A DNA stretch of 64,000 nt, taken from the NCBI GenBank assembly GCA_963682025.1, contig OY821517.1, positions 233,747,326 to 233,811,325 on the forward strand. The letters are read 5' to 3'. Numbering within the stretch: position 1 is the first letter of the stretch; each line of letters starts with the position of its first letter. Both the position numbers and the translations under genes were made by a program. This stretch comes from Cordilura impudica (taxonomy: Eukaryota > Arthropoda > Insecta > Diptera > Scathophagidae). Below are positions 10,504-19,807 of this stretch, piece by piece. The notes below the pieces were generated by a model. That model was not told the DNA's origin, made no database searches, and was given only the letters and a program-made list of their open reading frames with translations.

Positions 10504-11082
10504 TCGCACACGTGTGTTTACATCCACAGGATGTACGCATGCGTGTGTACCCAAGACCTTCTAGATGGCCTTAGTTGTGTACCTATACACTCACCCACAG
10601 GGTGGGTGTATGGGTGTGGAACTAAGGCCTTCGAATGGTCACCAGTCCATAGCTGTTTGGAGCTATACTGGTAGTAGCTTTGCTACGAAGTCTGACCGGA
10701 GGCTATATATTTATATATAATTCTGGTACCACGGGAAGTCAGAGCCCCTGGAATCTTGATTCCAGCTGACTTGCGGGTACGGCCCCTTGGGGAGTATCGT
10801 GGTGGCTGTGGTTTATACCCAAATCGCGGGGAGAGCATAGCTCGATGTGGAGTTGCATTCAACCGGGTGCTGTGACCCTAGAACAGCAGAGGTGTGTAAG
10901 GTAGGCCTCGACTCCCCACCAAGGAGTGGGATTTGTTGCCCAAATGCACAAATATTGAATTGGTACCGGAGTGTAGTTAACTACACAATGGGGCGGTGGT
11001 CGGCGCATATTCCGATCCAGTGTTCAGAGCACCGTGAGGTTATGTCAACGAGACGGGTACTCACGTTAAACACAAGAGACTT
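10504..11082 (+). other. R1 LINE 3' UTR with a chain of hairpins
   Basis: About 580 bp with successive inverted repeats: 10567-10629 (outer arms GGCCTTAGTT/AACTAAGGCC, inner TACACTCACCC/GGTGGGTGTA), 10642-10671 (ATAGCT/AGCTAT and CCAGT/ACTGG), 10674-10686 (GTAGC/GCTAC) and 10748-10765 (CTGGAATC/GATTCCAG). No A-tail precedes the target duplication. In R1/R2-type LINEs the 3' UTR RNA is recognised by the RT as a folded structure, which is the probable role here. Confidence 0.75.
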
Positions 11083-11098
11083 CTGTATATTTTCCTCT
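11083..11098. repeat. Target-site duplication, right copy (R1 LINE)
   Basis: CTGTATATTTTCCTCT, identical to 4959-4974. The minus-strand Gypsy-A gag frame resumes immediately after it. Confidence 0.93.
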
Positions 11099-11868
11099 CT
11101 ACTGAGTATTCTGGGGGCTTTCTACATCTCCCGAAAGTACATTATAATTCCTTCTGTTATTCCTATTACATATATCATTCCTATTACCCTTTATACGCGT
11201 ATCATATATACTTCTGCTATTATTTCCAATATGTTTATTATATATATTTTTCTAGTATTTCCATTATAGCCGAGGGCTTTTACAGAATTTTGTTTATCAC
11301 AAACGTTGGCACAACTATTAAGAAATTTTCCAATCGCCTCGTATATATCCTTGAAAGTTCCTGACTCTATGATTAGTTTGATCCTTTCATTCGAGGTATT
11401 TTGGGTGGTACACCGTCAGATATATAAGCAATTTGTAATTTTCCTGTGAGGTCTCCTTAAGATAATCATTGGGACTTTTGTTATGTTGTTTCACATTCAA
11501 CAACTTCGCGGTCACTAATTCGACCGTCTCGCTCTTTACTTCATATTTTATTGAACCAATTATCTCGTTAAGAGTTATGTCGAAATTAGGTTTCTGGCTG
11601 TGCCCTTTAATTTGGTCTTTACCAGACTTACGGCAAGAGCATCATGTGTTTCCTTAATGGAATCCACTAATGTAAGGGCATCTAGAAAAGCTGTTAGGTT
11701 TTCTGCCCTGCCATCGAAATCGGGTATCATTTTCGAGGCTAAATGTAAAAATTCCACCGGTGTTTGTGCCATTATCTCTAACGGCGGTTCCCTATTATTA
11801 TCAAAAAATTCTAGTCGATTCAACTTCCTGAGGCTTTGCCTCAATTTCTTACAAGTGATAATCACCAA
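11099..11868 (-). pseudogene. gag: Gypsy-A gag (frameshifted)
   Basis: The clearest part is 11868-11575, with LRKLNRLEFF and then MIPDFDGRAENLTAFLDAL, a block seen in Gag of 17.6/297-type Gypsy elements. Recognisable Gag sequence continues in the same direction across a frame change to about 11400 (SETVELVTAKLLNVKQHNKS). The C-terminus at 11230-11103 reads as a short Asn/Arg-rich tail ending in a stop (NRNNRRNYN...SPQNTQ then TAG). Gag forms the particle core. The element start codon may be the ATG at 11868, because nothing coding is seen further upstream before the DNA transposon. The protease frame follows across the R1 LINE. Confidence 0.82.
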
Positions 11869-11914
11869 TAAAGCGACGGAAATTTATTATTAATAAGGAA
11901 AGCTATATCTAGAA

Positions 11915-12393
11915 ATATATGATGAATTTCATGTAAAAATCGAGATGCATTGAACCCGACCCCCTCAGATATCGATGAAATTTTGTTCATAGCTAAATTT
12001 GATCAATACAAACAAACCCTCATTTTTAGAAATGACTGTTTTGCGATTTTTTGGGCGTGGCACAGTGGGAGTTTTCGAAAAAACGCGAAAATGGTCGAAA
12101 AGTGCTCCAAGTGCTCCAGCTGAACCGATTTCCATGATCTTGGTATCATTAAAAAGATATTTTAACAGGCTTTATGACACATTTGAAAAAAGAAAAAAAA
12201 ATACACTGTAAAAAATTTTATAACAAAAAGAAAATTTTAAATAACGAAAAAACCAAAAAGATCAAGGGTTTTTTTACAGTGTATTATTTTTTTAGAAAGG
12301 TTTATCCTTCACCTATACCATATCCAAAAAGTAAAATGGGTTCTTTTTTAGTTTTTTTTATATAATTTTTTAAGTAGTGTCACTTCTAGTAAT
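11915..12393 (+). repeat. Left terminal inverted repeat of the long-TIR transposon
   Basis: About 479 bp matching 15392-15898 in inverted orientation. Landmarks include GAACCCGACC, CAGATATCGATGAAATTTTG, TTTTTTGGGCGTGGCACAGT and, innermost, AGTGTCACTTCTAGTAAT. Confidence 0.9.
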
Positions 12394-12693
12394 ACGTACC
12401 GAAAGTTTTTGCAATAATTCGAATAACAGCGAAAATAACAAACATTACAAATTTACAAAATAGTTCAACAATTCTAACATTTTTTAAATGTTTACAAATA
12501 AAAAACCATCAACAATTGTTTGTATTATTTGCCAAGTTTTTATTAATTTGTGTTTTATTTTATTTACATTTTTTTTAAGTTAATTATTTGTAAGAAATTT
12601 TGCGCTGCTCAAATTTGGTACAGTCAGAATATCTGCGCACATGTACAAAAGTCTCATTTATTGGAATGAATGAATGAAAGCCTTGAGTTCCTG
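12394..12693. other. Non-coding stretch, 3' side of the transposase
   Basis: About 300 bp of AT-rich sequence between the left TIR and the transposase stop. No gene seen. Confidence 0.6.
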
Positions 12694-14798
12694 TTATAGT
12701 TTGAGCTTCTTTATATCTTGAAAATAGCTTTTCTTTAACGTTTTTGTATTCGTCAGCATCTGCGTAAGCAACTTGTATGTTTCTGATGCCCAGTGATAGA
12801 GTTGCCTCGTTGTCTGGATTTCATTTTTATTTGAAATACTATAATTTCGAGCACCTCTCTTCAATGTTCCTCCGATTCCATCACATGCAGATTTTCCATG
12901 ACTGGTAGCATAAAAGTGCCATTCAGCCTCAATACCAAAATCAGATTTGTGATGGCATAAATTAATAAAGTTATATTTATTTTTATATTGTGCTCCTGCA
13001 CCATCTGATACGTAAATGATTTTATTAATATTGTTGGTTATATTGGCCTTCACGAACTGTATCATTTTTGAAATATATAGATAAACTGCTATACTATCAT
13101 GGGTATTGCAATCAGATATTATGGCGAAGCTTTTATGAAATAATTTATCGTTATCTGAAAATAAACAAACAAAGGAAAAAAACAAATAAATAAAAAATAT
13201 TAAATATTTTGATGAGTGTGGATGGATGTGTTTACTACTATCAAAATATTAAAATAATTACCTTTGTAATAAATAACGAACGGATGTATTGTAGCCTGAT
13301 CATTATTCCAATGGTATCCTTGCACGGCATCTTGTACAATAAATGCATATTTTTCAGCAAAGTCCATTTGAATTAACATTTCTCCTGATAACAGCGCCGC
13401 TCTCTTATTGCTGCTAAATTCAGATTGTCGCTTTGCTATGAAATGATGCGGAATCAGAACTTTGATGTGTTCAGTAAAATCGCTGACAAATGATTCTCGG
13501 TTGGTGGTTAACGTTTCCAGAACACATCAAATCGTTATGTTCCACTTTTTGTATATTATTTTTTCAGTTTGGTTATTTTCAAAATGTTTTAGCATATGCG
13601 TTTTTAGATTATTTAAATTTTTGAAGCAGTGACCACACATTGAAACGCAACACTCGCTTTTTTGTATGTCACCATTACAAACAACGAATTTGAGAACATC
13701 TTTGTAGTCGGTAAATGTGGATTCTCCTTCAAAACAAAATGATTTTAAGCGACTTTTTTCAAACATCAATTTCATATTCTGATGCAATGTGCATACACAG
13801 ATATTTTGCTGGTTTCCAACTCCAAGTTTCATACAATTTTTTGGCCTTAACATTGTAAATTTTGTAAAACCAACTTTGGCCAAGGGATGTTTTTTTTTAA
13901 ATTCGTAGTAAGATTCGCGTAGTGAAGATAACATCAGTCTTTTTTGAACTTTTTCACGTAAGTTTCCTTGTTTAATAATAATTGAATCTTGCGATCCTGG
14001 CATCATTCGGCTAATTTCATCATCTTCATAAAATAATTTGACTGTGCTTAGAGTTTCGGTTGGTAAACTACGTCTGTTCATTTTTAAAAGATTGATATCT
14101 GCAAACTTCGTTTTATTCCTTTTTATATCTTTACTTTTTTTGATACAATCGTGAGATATATCATCCCCAAAACGATCTTTAATTTCTGCGTGACTCATAT
14201 TGATTGGTAAGAGAGATAAAAGTTTTTGCTTTTCCAAAAGATTTGAGCTGTTCTCTATTTGATATTTGATGTTTTGCAAAATTTCTTCGTAAATGGCTTT
14301 GACGTTTTCAAGTTGCGCTGACAAATCAGATAATGGATCAGCTCCAAGTGAGTTTGCTATATTTTCCAAAATTTGCACTGATTTTCTATTTCTGTATGCA
14401 TCTCGTTTGATATATTTCCTTTTAAGAGGCGTCATTTGGTTTGGTAGATGAGGAATAATGTGATCATTTATATTTTCAATGAGTTCGTTGCTTTCGATGT
14501 TTGCATTACGGCTGGTACAAGTTGGAAGTTCATTCAATTCTTCGCTAATTTCATCGCTGGGCGTTATTGGTAAATAATTTGAGACTTCACTCTGCTCAAC
14601 GTTGGATTCATTACGACTGCGCGCTTTTCTCAGTGTATTCCGGCAAGTTTCGCAAATACGGCTACAATGAATGTTGGCGACAGCTGGAAAATACTCAATT
14701 ATATTTGCAGCCTCTTTCTCACTTATTTTACGAAGCGAAGCGCAACTCTTATTAGATATTTTTATGCATCTGTACTTATTGTTTGAATTCATATTCAC
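12694..14798 (-). pseudogene. Transposase of the long-TIR transposon (two exons, one in-frame stop)
   Basis: The first frame opens at ATG 14798 and runs to TGA at 13527-13529. The same frame then continues with clear coding quality to 13262 (FVSDFTEHIKVLIPHHF, LIQMDFAEKYAFIVQDA, GYHWNNDQATIHPFVIYYK). It ends in a splice donor, AAAG|GTAATT. A 107-bp intron (13155-13261) ends in TTTATTTTCAG, and the last exon runs 13154-12694. Key blocks are a Cys cluster near residues 45-55 (CSRICETC), CVCTLHQNM, C..C.HCFKNLNNLKTHMLKH (C2H2-like), the MDFAEKY Asp, YVSDGAGAQYKNKY (second Asp) and HFYATSHGKSACDGIGGTLKRGA. The whole would be about 665 residues. The DDE-type role is inference from the two Asp blocks and the TIR context. 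One stop is the only break seen. Confidence 0.8.
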
Positions 14799-15391
14799 TC
14801 AAATTTTTAAAATATATGCGTAAAAATTGTAATGGGATATCTTGGCTTCTCGAAACTGTTTATAATTATGACTTTCGGTACGTTGCACTTTTAAAATATG
14901 GACTTGTAATTTTCGCGTTCGTCGACACTTGTTGAATGAGTAAAATCGACTAATGCACTCCTATTTATACTGTGTATTGTTCACTAGTTTACTAACAGGT
15001 ACTTATAAATGGGTGCATATTTTTTTACGGTGGCTATATACCTGTTTTACCATGTGTGAGTTTTAAATTTTCCGAATAACGACCACCCTTAAATGTGGGT
15101 TGAATTTCTGTAAAACAAAGTCATACAGGTAGCCAACTGAAAAACCCAAATAATTAAAAATTACTTTGCTTACGCAATCATAAAAATTAAATAACCCTTT
15201 GTTTATTCCGTTTTGTTAATTCTGAGAATCATAAAAAATATGATCGAGGGTTTTTCCGAAGAATGTTGTGCATATGTAGAGCAAATTTTTGAAATTCATA
15301 CCTTTACTCAATTGCGAATAAAAGCGAATTGAGTTGGCAAATCATGTGTTGTACTCTGTTATTTTACCTGTAAATATAAAATATAAGGGCA
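14799..15391. promoter_or_regulatory. Non-coding stretch upstream of the transposase
   Basis: About 590 bp between the transposase ATG and the right TIR. No ORF. The promoter of the transposase should lie here or in the TIR; no motif was identified with certainty. Confidence 0.4.
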
Positions 15392-15898
15392 ATTACTAGA
15401 AGTGACACTACTTAAAAAATTATATAAAAAAAACTAAAAAAGAACCCATTTTACTTTCTGGATATGGTATAGGTGAAGGATAAACCTTTCTAAAAAAATA
15501 ATACACTGTAAAAAAACCCTTGATCTTTTTGGTTTTTTCGTTATTTAAAATTTTCTTTTTGTTATAAAATTTTTTACAGTGTATTTTTTTTTTATTTTTT
15601 CAAACGTGTCATAAAGCCTGTTAAAATATCTTTTTAATGATACCAAGGTCATGGAAATCGGTTCAGCCGATTCTGAGTTATTGCATTTTAAATGGAGCAC
15701 TTTTCGACCATTTTCGCGTTTTTTCGAAAACTTTCCCACTGTGCCACGCCCAAAAAATCGCAAAACAGTCATTTCTAAAAATGAGGGTTTGTTTGTATTG
15801 ATCAAATTTAGCTACGTACAAAATTTCATCGATATCTGAGGTGGTCGGGTTCAAAATTTCAGTTTTATCTTGATTTTTAAATGAAATTCATCATATAT
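15392..15898 (-). repeat. Right terminal inverted repeat of the long-TIR transposon
   Basis: About 507 bp, the inverted partner of 11915-12393. It contains about 20 extra bases (ATTCTGAGTTATTGCATT region near 15668-15690) that the left repeat lacks. Short open frames inside are by-products. Confidence 0.9.
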
Positions 15899-15901
15899 GA
15901 A

Positions 15902-16081
15902 CAATTCAATATATAAATTTTGATAATAAAATTTCAAAAAAAATTAATGTTCATAATAAAATAAAAAAGTTCGGTAAAAATTCCTAATTTAAAATAATAA
16001 TTAAATAATTAAAACCTTTATTGGAGATTTGTATTTTTAATAGTTGTAAAATTTGATTTTCTTTTTTTTTTTTGCTGTAAT
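15902..16081 (-). other. Gypsy-A leader, part 1
   Basis: About 180 bp of AT-rich sequence between the long-TIR transposon and the LINE tail. By position this is Gypsy-A 5' untranslated sequence. No gene seen. Confidence 0.5.
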
Positions 16082-18678
16082 TTAAATATTTATTTATTTA
16101 TTTATTTTATTTATTTATTTAAATTTGGTATCCTGTTCAACAAGACATGAAATCTTCAAAACAGAACAGGTTTAAATATGTTAGTTGGAGTTTGATTTAC
16201 AATACAACTTAACATTAGTGTGCCAATATTAAATATTAATAATAAAAAATAAAATATTGATTTATATACAAATAATAGATATTTATAAGTGGCATATATA
16301 ATTTAAAAAACAAATAAAAAGTATACAGTAAAAATTTTCAATATATATTTGTTAACAGCAAGTTAGTATATGTGCATTGTAAAAAAAAAAAAATAAAATT
16401 TTTCTAAATGTAATGTTGTAAAATTTTCTTTTTGAAAATTGAGCCGTTGCTGATTCCTTTAATTGTAGAAGGTAAACCATTCCAAAGACGTGCTGCATGT
16501 ATGAAAAACTGCCATTCAGATACCAACGTATGGTGCCGAAATTGAATTAAATTGTTATTTCTCCGAAGCCTACTAAAACGCAATCGGTTATAAAGATATT
16601 CTGGTCTCTGGTTACTAATTATTTTGTGTAAAAAAGTAAGACATCTTATTTTTAATAAGTCATCAAAATTGACACCGAAAATTTGCTTTGAATAAGATGA
16701 AATTTGATCGAACCTTCTGAGCCCGTAAACGTATCTTGCGATATTGTTAAACGTTATATTTAGCCTGGACTTACTTTTAGTATCGCAACTTGCAAATATT
16801 TCACATGCATATAGTAGTGTTGGTATTAAGTATGTCTTTACAAGTAGCAAGCGTATATTAATTGGTGTACAATATTGGGTAGGCCAAAGTGTTCGTAACA
16901 TCGAATACGTTTTACCACAGGCAGCAGCGACATGGTCTGACCAAGTCAATGTTTTATTAAAGATAACACCCAAATTTTTTGCTCGTTCAACGATTTCGAT
17001 TTGTTGATCATTTATATATATGTTTAGATTGTCTGAGATTCTTGTCAATCTGTTACGCACCAAAATACACTTTGTTTTTTGTGGATTGAGACTCAGTCCA
17101 TTTGCAGCTGCCCAACGAGAAACACGTTCTAAGTCATCATTCAAATTTCTACTGCAATCTTCAATTTTTTCTTTCTTGCTGCTAATATATAGCTGTACGT
17201 CATCAGCATACATTCTTATATTGCAGTGAATTAACTGTTTAGGTAGATCAGAAGCATAAATTGAGAAAAGGAGGGGACCAAGAATAGAACCCTGTGGTAC
17301 ACCTCTTACCACAGGAAGGAACGTGGATGCAATTTTATTAGTTTCTGTGCATTGCGAACGATTTACTAGGTAAGACTTCATAAGTGCAACAGAAGTTGGT
17401 GAAAAGTGCATCATGTTCTTAAGCTTTTGTAGCAAAACTGTGTGATCCACCGTATCGAAAGCTTTTGAATGGTCTAACAGCACTAATATTACCACGCGGC
17501 CATCATCAATATCTCTCCTTATATCTTCTGTTACATCAGCTAAAGCTGTAATACAGCTGTGTTTGGCACGAAACCCAGAATGACGGTCGGTAAGCAGGTT
17601 ATTATCATTTATGAAGGACGTTATTTGACAATGAAGGAGCCGTTCAAATGCCTTCGACAGATATGGTAATATAGCTATGGGCCGATATTCTGTTGCCGAC
17701 TTTGGTACAGGTAAGATCTTAGCTTGTTTCCATCGTTGGGGAAAATCACTCACCGTAATTATTTTATTAAAAATGTGCGTGATATACGGCAAAAGGAAGG
17801 GAAGCAGCATTTTTAGAAAAGTAGGGTGAATACCGTCAATTCCTATTGCATTAGACTTTATAGATTGACAGCTCTTAAGTACATCGAAGGGACTAACGCA
17901 GTCAAATGAAAAAAGGGTTTGTGGGACATAATTAGGGGTATAGTTGCCATAATATGAGTGATCAGCTTGAGGCATTGGAATATTAATAAAATTCTCGTTA
18001 ATTTCATTAGGGTTTGATATGAAATTTTCTTCTATACCCTTCCTCTTTCCAACCCCAATTTCTCTAATTGTTTTCCATGTTTTTTTTGCATTAATTGATG
18101 TTGAAAACTTTTCAGCATAGTATGTGGCCTTAGCTTTCCTTATGCTTTTATTGACAATTTTTCTGGTTGTGCGATAAAGTTCATGAAGTGCGTTTGTTTT
18201 AAACCGCTTCCATCGGAAAAAGGCTTTATCACGATTTTCTATAAGTTTTTTAATTTCCGCTGTAAACCATGGTGTTTGTCGCTTGCTTATTGTTTTTACT
18301 TTGATCGGAACAATAATATTATATAAGGCTGAGACATGATGTTCCAAGAAGGCCAGCTGATCATCTACAGATAACATAAAGTATATCGAGTTCCAATCGA
18401 TTTGGCAACACGCTTCCTCCAACTGAGTGAAATTTGTGTTTTTGAAGTCTCTGAATTCTATTGTTTTCTTAGGAACTTCTAAAGGAATATCATAGGTTAT
18501 AAAGATTAGGTCGTGTTTAGAAAAACCAGGTGCAGATAGTTGGTCATACATCAGTGTGTTTGCTTCATCAGAGACGAAGAATAAATCTAGTAATGAGTTG
18601 TTAACGGTAGTGAAATGTGTTGGTATATGCGTGTTCACGGGCGTAAGACCAAGAGATTTCATATTTTCGACCATACTA
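16082..18678 (-). mobile_element. CR1/Jockey-group LINE, copy 1 (5'-truncated)
   Basis: A minus-strand LINE ending in an (AAAT)n tail (16121 down to 16082). The 5' end stops at about 18678, where similarity to the longer copy 2 (53073-56080, plus strand) breaks off in mid-ORF. The two copies are almost identical over about 2.6 kb, with only a handful of amino-acid differences, so this family moved recently. It lies in the Gypsy-A leader. No clear target duplication was found by eye. The exact clade (CR1, L2, Rex or related) is not certain. Confidence 0.9.
16404..18674 (-). CDS. LINE ORF2 fragment: partial endonuclease, reverse transcriptase (copy 1)
   Basis: A 756-codon open frame. It starts inside the endonuclease (LLDLFFVSDEAN, then FSKHDLIFITYDI, the region of the terminal SDH-type motif). 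It continues through RT blocks: ILPVPKSATEYRPIAILPYLSKAFERL, SGFRAKHSCITALADV, ILVLLDHSKAFDTVDH, RGVPQGSILGPLLFSIY, IRMYADDVQLY (YADD active site) and KNLGVIFNKTLTWSDHV. The intact C-terminus ends 20-odd bases before the 3' UTR. The first ATG is only the first Met after truncation. The frame is uninterrupted here, while copy 2 carries a one-base insertion near its end. Confidence 0.9.
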   Translation of the reverse strand: MVENMKSLGLTPVNTHIPTHFTTVNNSLLDLFFVSDEANTLMYDQLSAPGFSKHDLIFITYDIPLEVPKKTIEFRDFKNTNFTQLEEACCQIDWNSIYFMLSVDDQLAFLEHHVSALYNIIVPIKVKTISKRQTPWFTAEIKKLIENRDKAFFRWKRFKTNALHELYRTTRKIVNKSIRKAKATYYAEKFSTSINAKKTWKTIREIGVGKRKGIEENFISNPNEINENFINIPMPQADHSYYGNYTPNYVPQTLFSFDCVSPFDVLKSCQSIKSNAIGIDGIHPTFLKMLLPFLLPYITHIFNKIITVSDFPQRWKQAKILPVPKSATEYRPIAILPYLSKAFERLLHCQITSFINDNNLLTDRHSGFRAKHSCITALADVTEDIRRDIDDGRVVILVLLDHSKAFDTVDHTVLLQKLKNMMHFSPTSVALMKSYLVNRSQCTETNKIASTFLPVVRGVPQGSILGPLLFSIYASDLPKQLIHCNIRMYADDVQLYISSKKEKIEDCSRNLNDDLERVSRWAAANGLSLNPQKTKCILVRNRLTRISDNLNIYINDQQIEIVERAKNLGVIFNKTLTWSDHVAAACGKTYSMLRTLWPTQYCTPINIRLLLVKTYLIPTLLYACEIFASCDTKSKSRLNITFNNIARYVYGLRRFDQISSYSKQIFGVNFDDLLKIRCLTFLHKIISNQRPEYLYNRLRFSRLRRNNNLIQFRHHTLVSEWQFFIHAARLWNGLPSTIKGISNGSIFKKKILQHYI

Positions 18679-19799
18679 TATGATTACTTTTCTAGTAAAC
18701 AGAAGAAATTCACAGTTTAATTAAATTTAAACTGAGTTTAAAATCAATTCCTATATTTTAATCAATTTTCCTCTTTTTTTTCATATTTGAATTAATAAAT
18801 TTTAATTTTATGTATTATCTCTTATAACATGAATAAAAATTTTTTTTTCCTTTTATATTTAAATTATTATATTTGGTAAAAAATTAATAAGAATTTAAAG
18901 TATAGTATTTATAAAAATTTAAAAAAATGCAATATTCACTATATGAAATAATTCAATAGTTAAATTTATATTGTAGGTATTCAAATTGTGTTTATATTTT
19001 TATCTTAATTTAATAATTTAAATGTTTTTTTTTACTTAATTTTTATTAGAATTACAATTTCTTGAGGGTCTTATGCATATACATATATATTTTTTGTTGA
19101 TTTTAATTTATTTAAAAAGATCTATCTACTTAGCTGTTGTTCCTGCTGTTGTTGATTCTGCTGCTGCTGGTTCTGTTGTTGATGATGCTGCTATTGTTGT
19201 TGTTGACGTTGCAGCTGTATTGGCCACACCTGCTTCATCCCTCAGCAATGCCTTGGCCGCATTTTTGTTGTGTATAAAAAAAAAAACATTTTTATGTCAT
19301 AATTTGTTTCTTTCTCTTCTTCAAATTATTTAAAAAAACTTCTTATTTTATTATTGCTAAAAAAATAAAAGCGAGTTTTTGTACGTTCTTAAAAGTTTTT
19401 TTTTCTGTAACTTATAAACATCTAACACACAGTGAGGCTTTTCTTTTTATATATATATACATTTTCGTGTATATTAATTGTTTTTATAAATTTTGTTTTG
19501 TTTTTTTTTTTGCACTTTGATAACGGTTTGCTTCACATCATTGGTTTGAAATGTTGTTGATTACGGAATATATCCTCAGTCATTCAAGCAAAAAAATCCA
19601 CTTTAAAAGCTTGAGCGGTTGGAATAGTTTTAATAAAAGATTTTTTTCTTTTTCTTTCTCGGCTTCATGGTCATTTTGTTGTTTGCTATAAAATTAAATA
19701 GAGTATCAATTTATAAGTTCACAGTTATTATGCAGTGTTTTTGTTTGTTTTTAAGATATGAATATAAATTTTACATTCGCGTTCGCGTTGGCAGGATCG
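18679..19799 (-). other. Gypsy-A leader, part 2
   Basis: About 1.1 kb of AT-rich non-coding sequence with a trinucleotide-rich patch at 19134-19215 (GTTGTT/GCTGCT on the plus strand). Short frames across that patch exist on both strands; none has Gag features. By position it is the long 5' leader between the PBS and gag. Confidence 0.5.
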
Positions 19800-19802
19800 C
19801 CA
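19789..19802 (-). other. Primer binding site of Gypsy-A
   Basis: On the minus strand TGGCGATCCTGCC follows the LTR end (CATTATA|TGGCGATCC). The same CATTATATGGCGATCC junction occurs at 25356-25366 in Gypsy-B, so the two elements use a similar tRNA primer. The tRNA is not identified here. Confidence 0.75.
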
Positions 19803-19807
19803 TATAA

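Larger units (their letters stand above)
4975..11082 (+). mobile_element. Full-length R1-clade non-LTR retrotransposon inserted in Gypsy-A
   Basis: A 6.1-kb plus-strand LINE flanked by a perfect 16-bp target duplication, CTGTATATTTTCCTCT at 4959-4974 and 11083-11098. Gypsy-A protease lies to its left and Gypsy-A gag to its right, both on the minus strand, so the host element was opened at the gag/pol junction. The LINE has a GC-richer 5' UTR of about 1 kb, a gag-like ORF1 with three CCHC-type knuckles, and an ORF2 with an APE endonuclease, reverse transcriptase and a C-terminal zinc motif. Its hairpin-rich 3' UTR has no poly(A). Base composition is clearly richer in G+C than the surroundings. 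Each ORF carries one frameshift, so it is probably inactive but not old. Confidence 0.93.
11915..15898 (-). mobile_element. 4-kb DNA transposon with long terminal inverted repeats
   Basis: The ends are long inverted copies of one another, 11915-12393 and 15392-15898. Both begin ATATATGATGAATTTCAT at the outer ends, with a roughly 20-bp indel and scattered differences inside. GAA flanks both ends (11912-11914, 15899-15901), a possible 3-bp target duplication. Gypsy-A gag lies left and Gypsy-A leader right, so it sits in the Gypsy-A 5' region. Between the repeats is a minus-strand transposase gene with one intron. The superfamily cannot be named with confidence from the sequence alone. Confidence 0.88.

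Noticed and set aside
11600..12211. Plus-strand ORFs over gag and the left TIR
   Set aside because: Complementary-strand shadows of Gypsy-A gag and of the inverted repeat (the same peptide appears from the right TIR).
19073..19333. Plus-strand ORF rich in Val and Ala
   Set aside because: It results from a trinucleotide-rich patch in the Gypsy-A leader; the minus strand over the same patch gives Gln-rich or Thr-rich frames too, so none is convincing.
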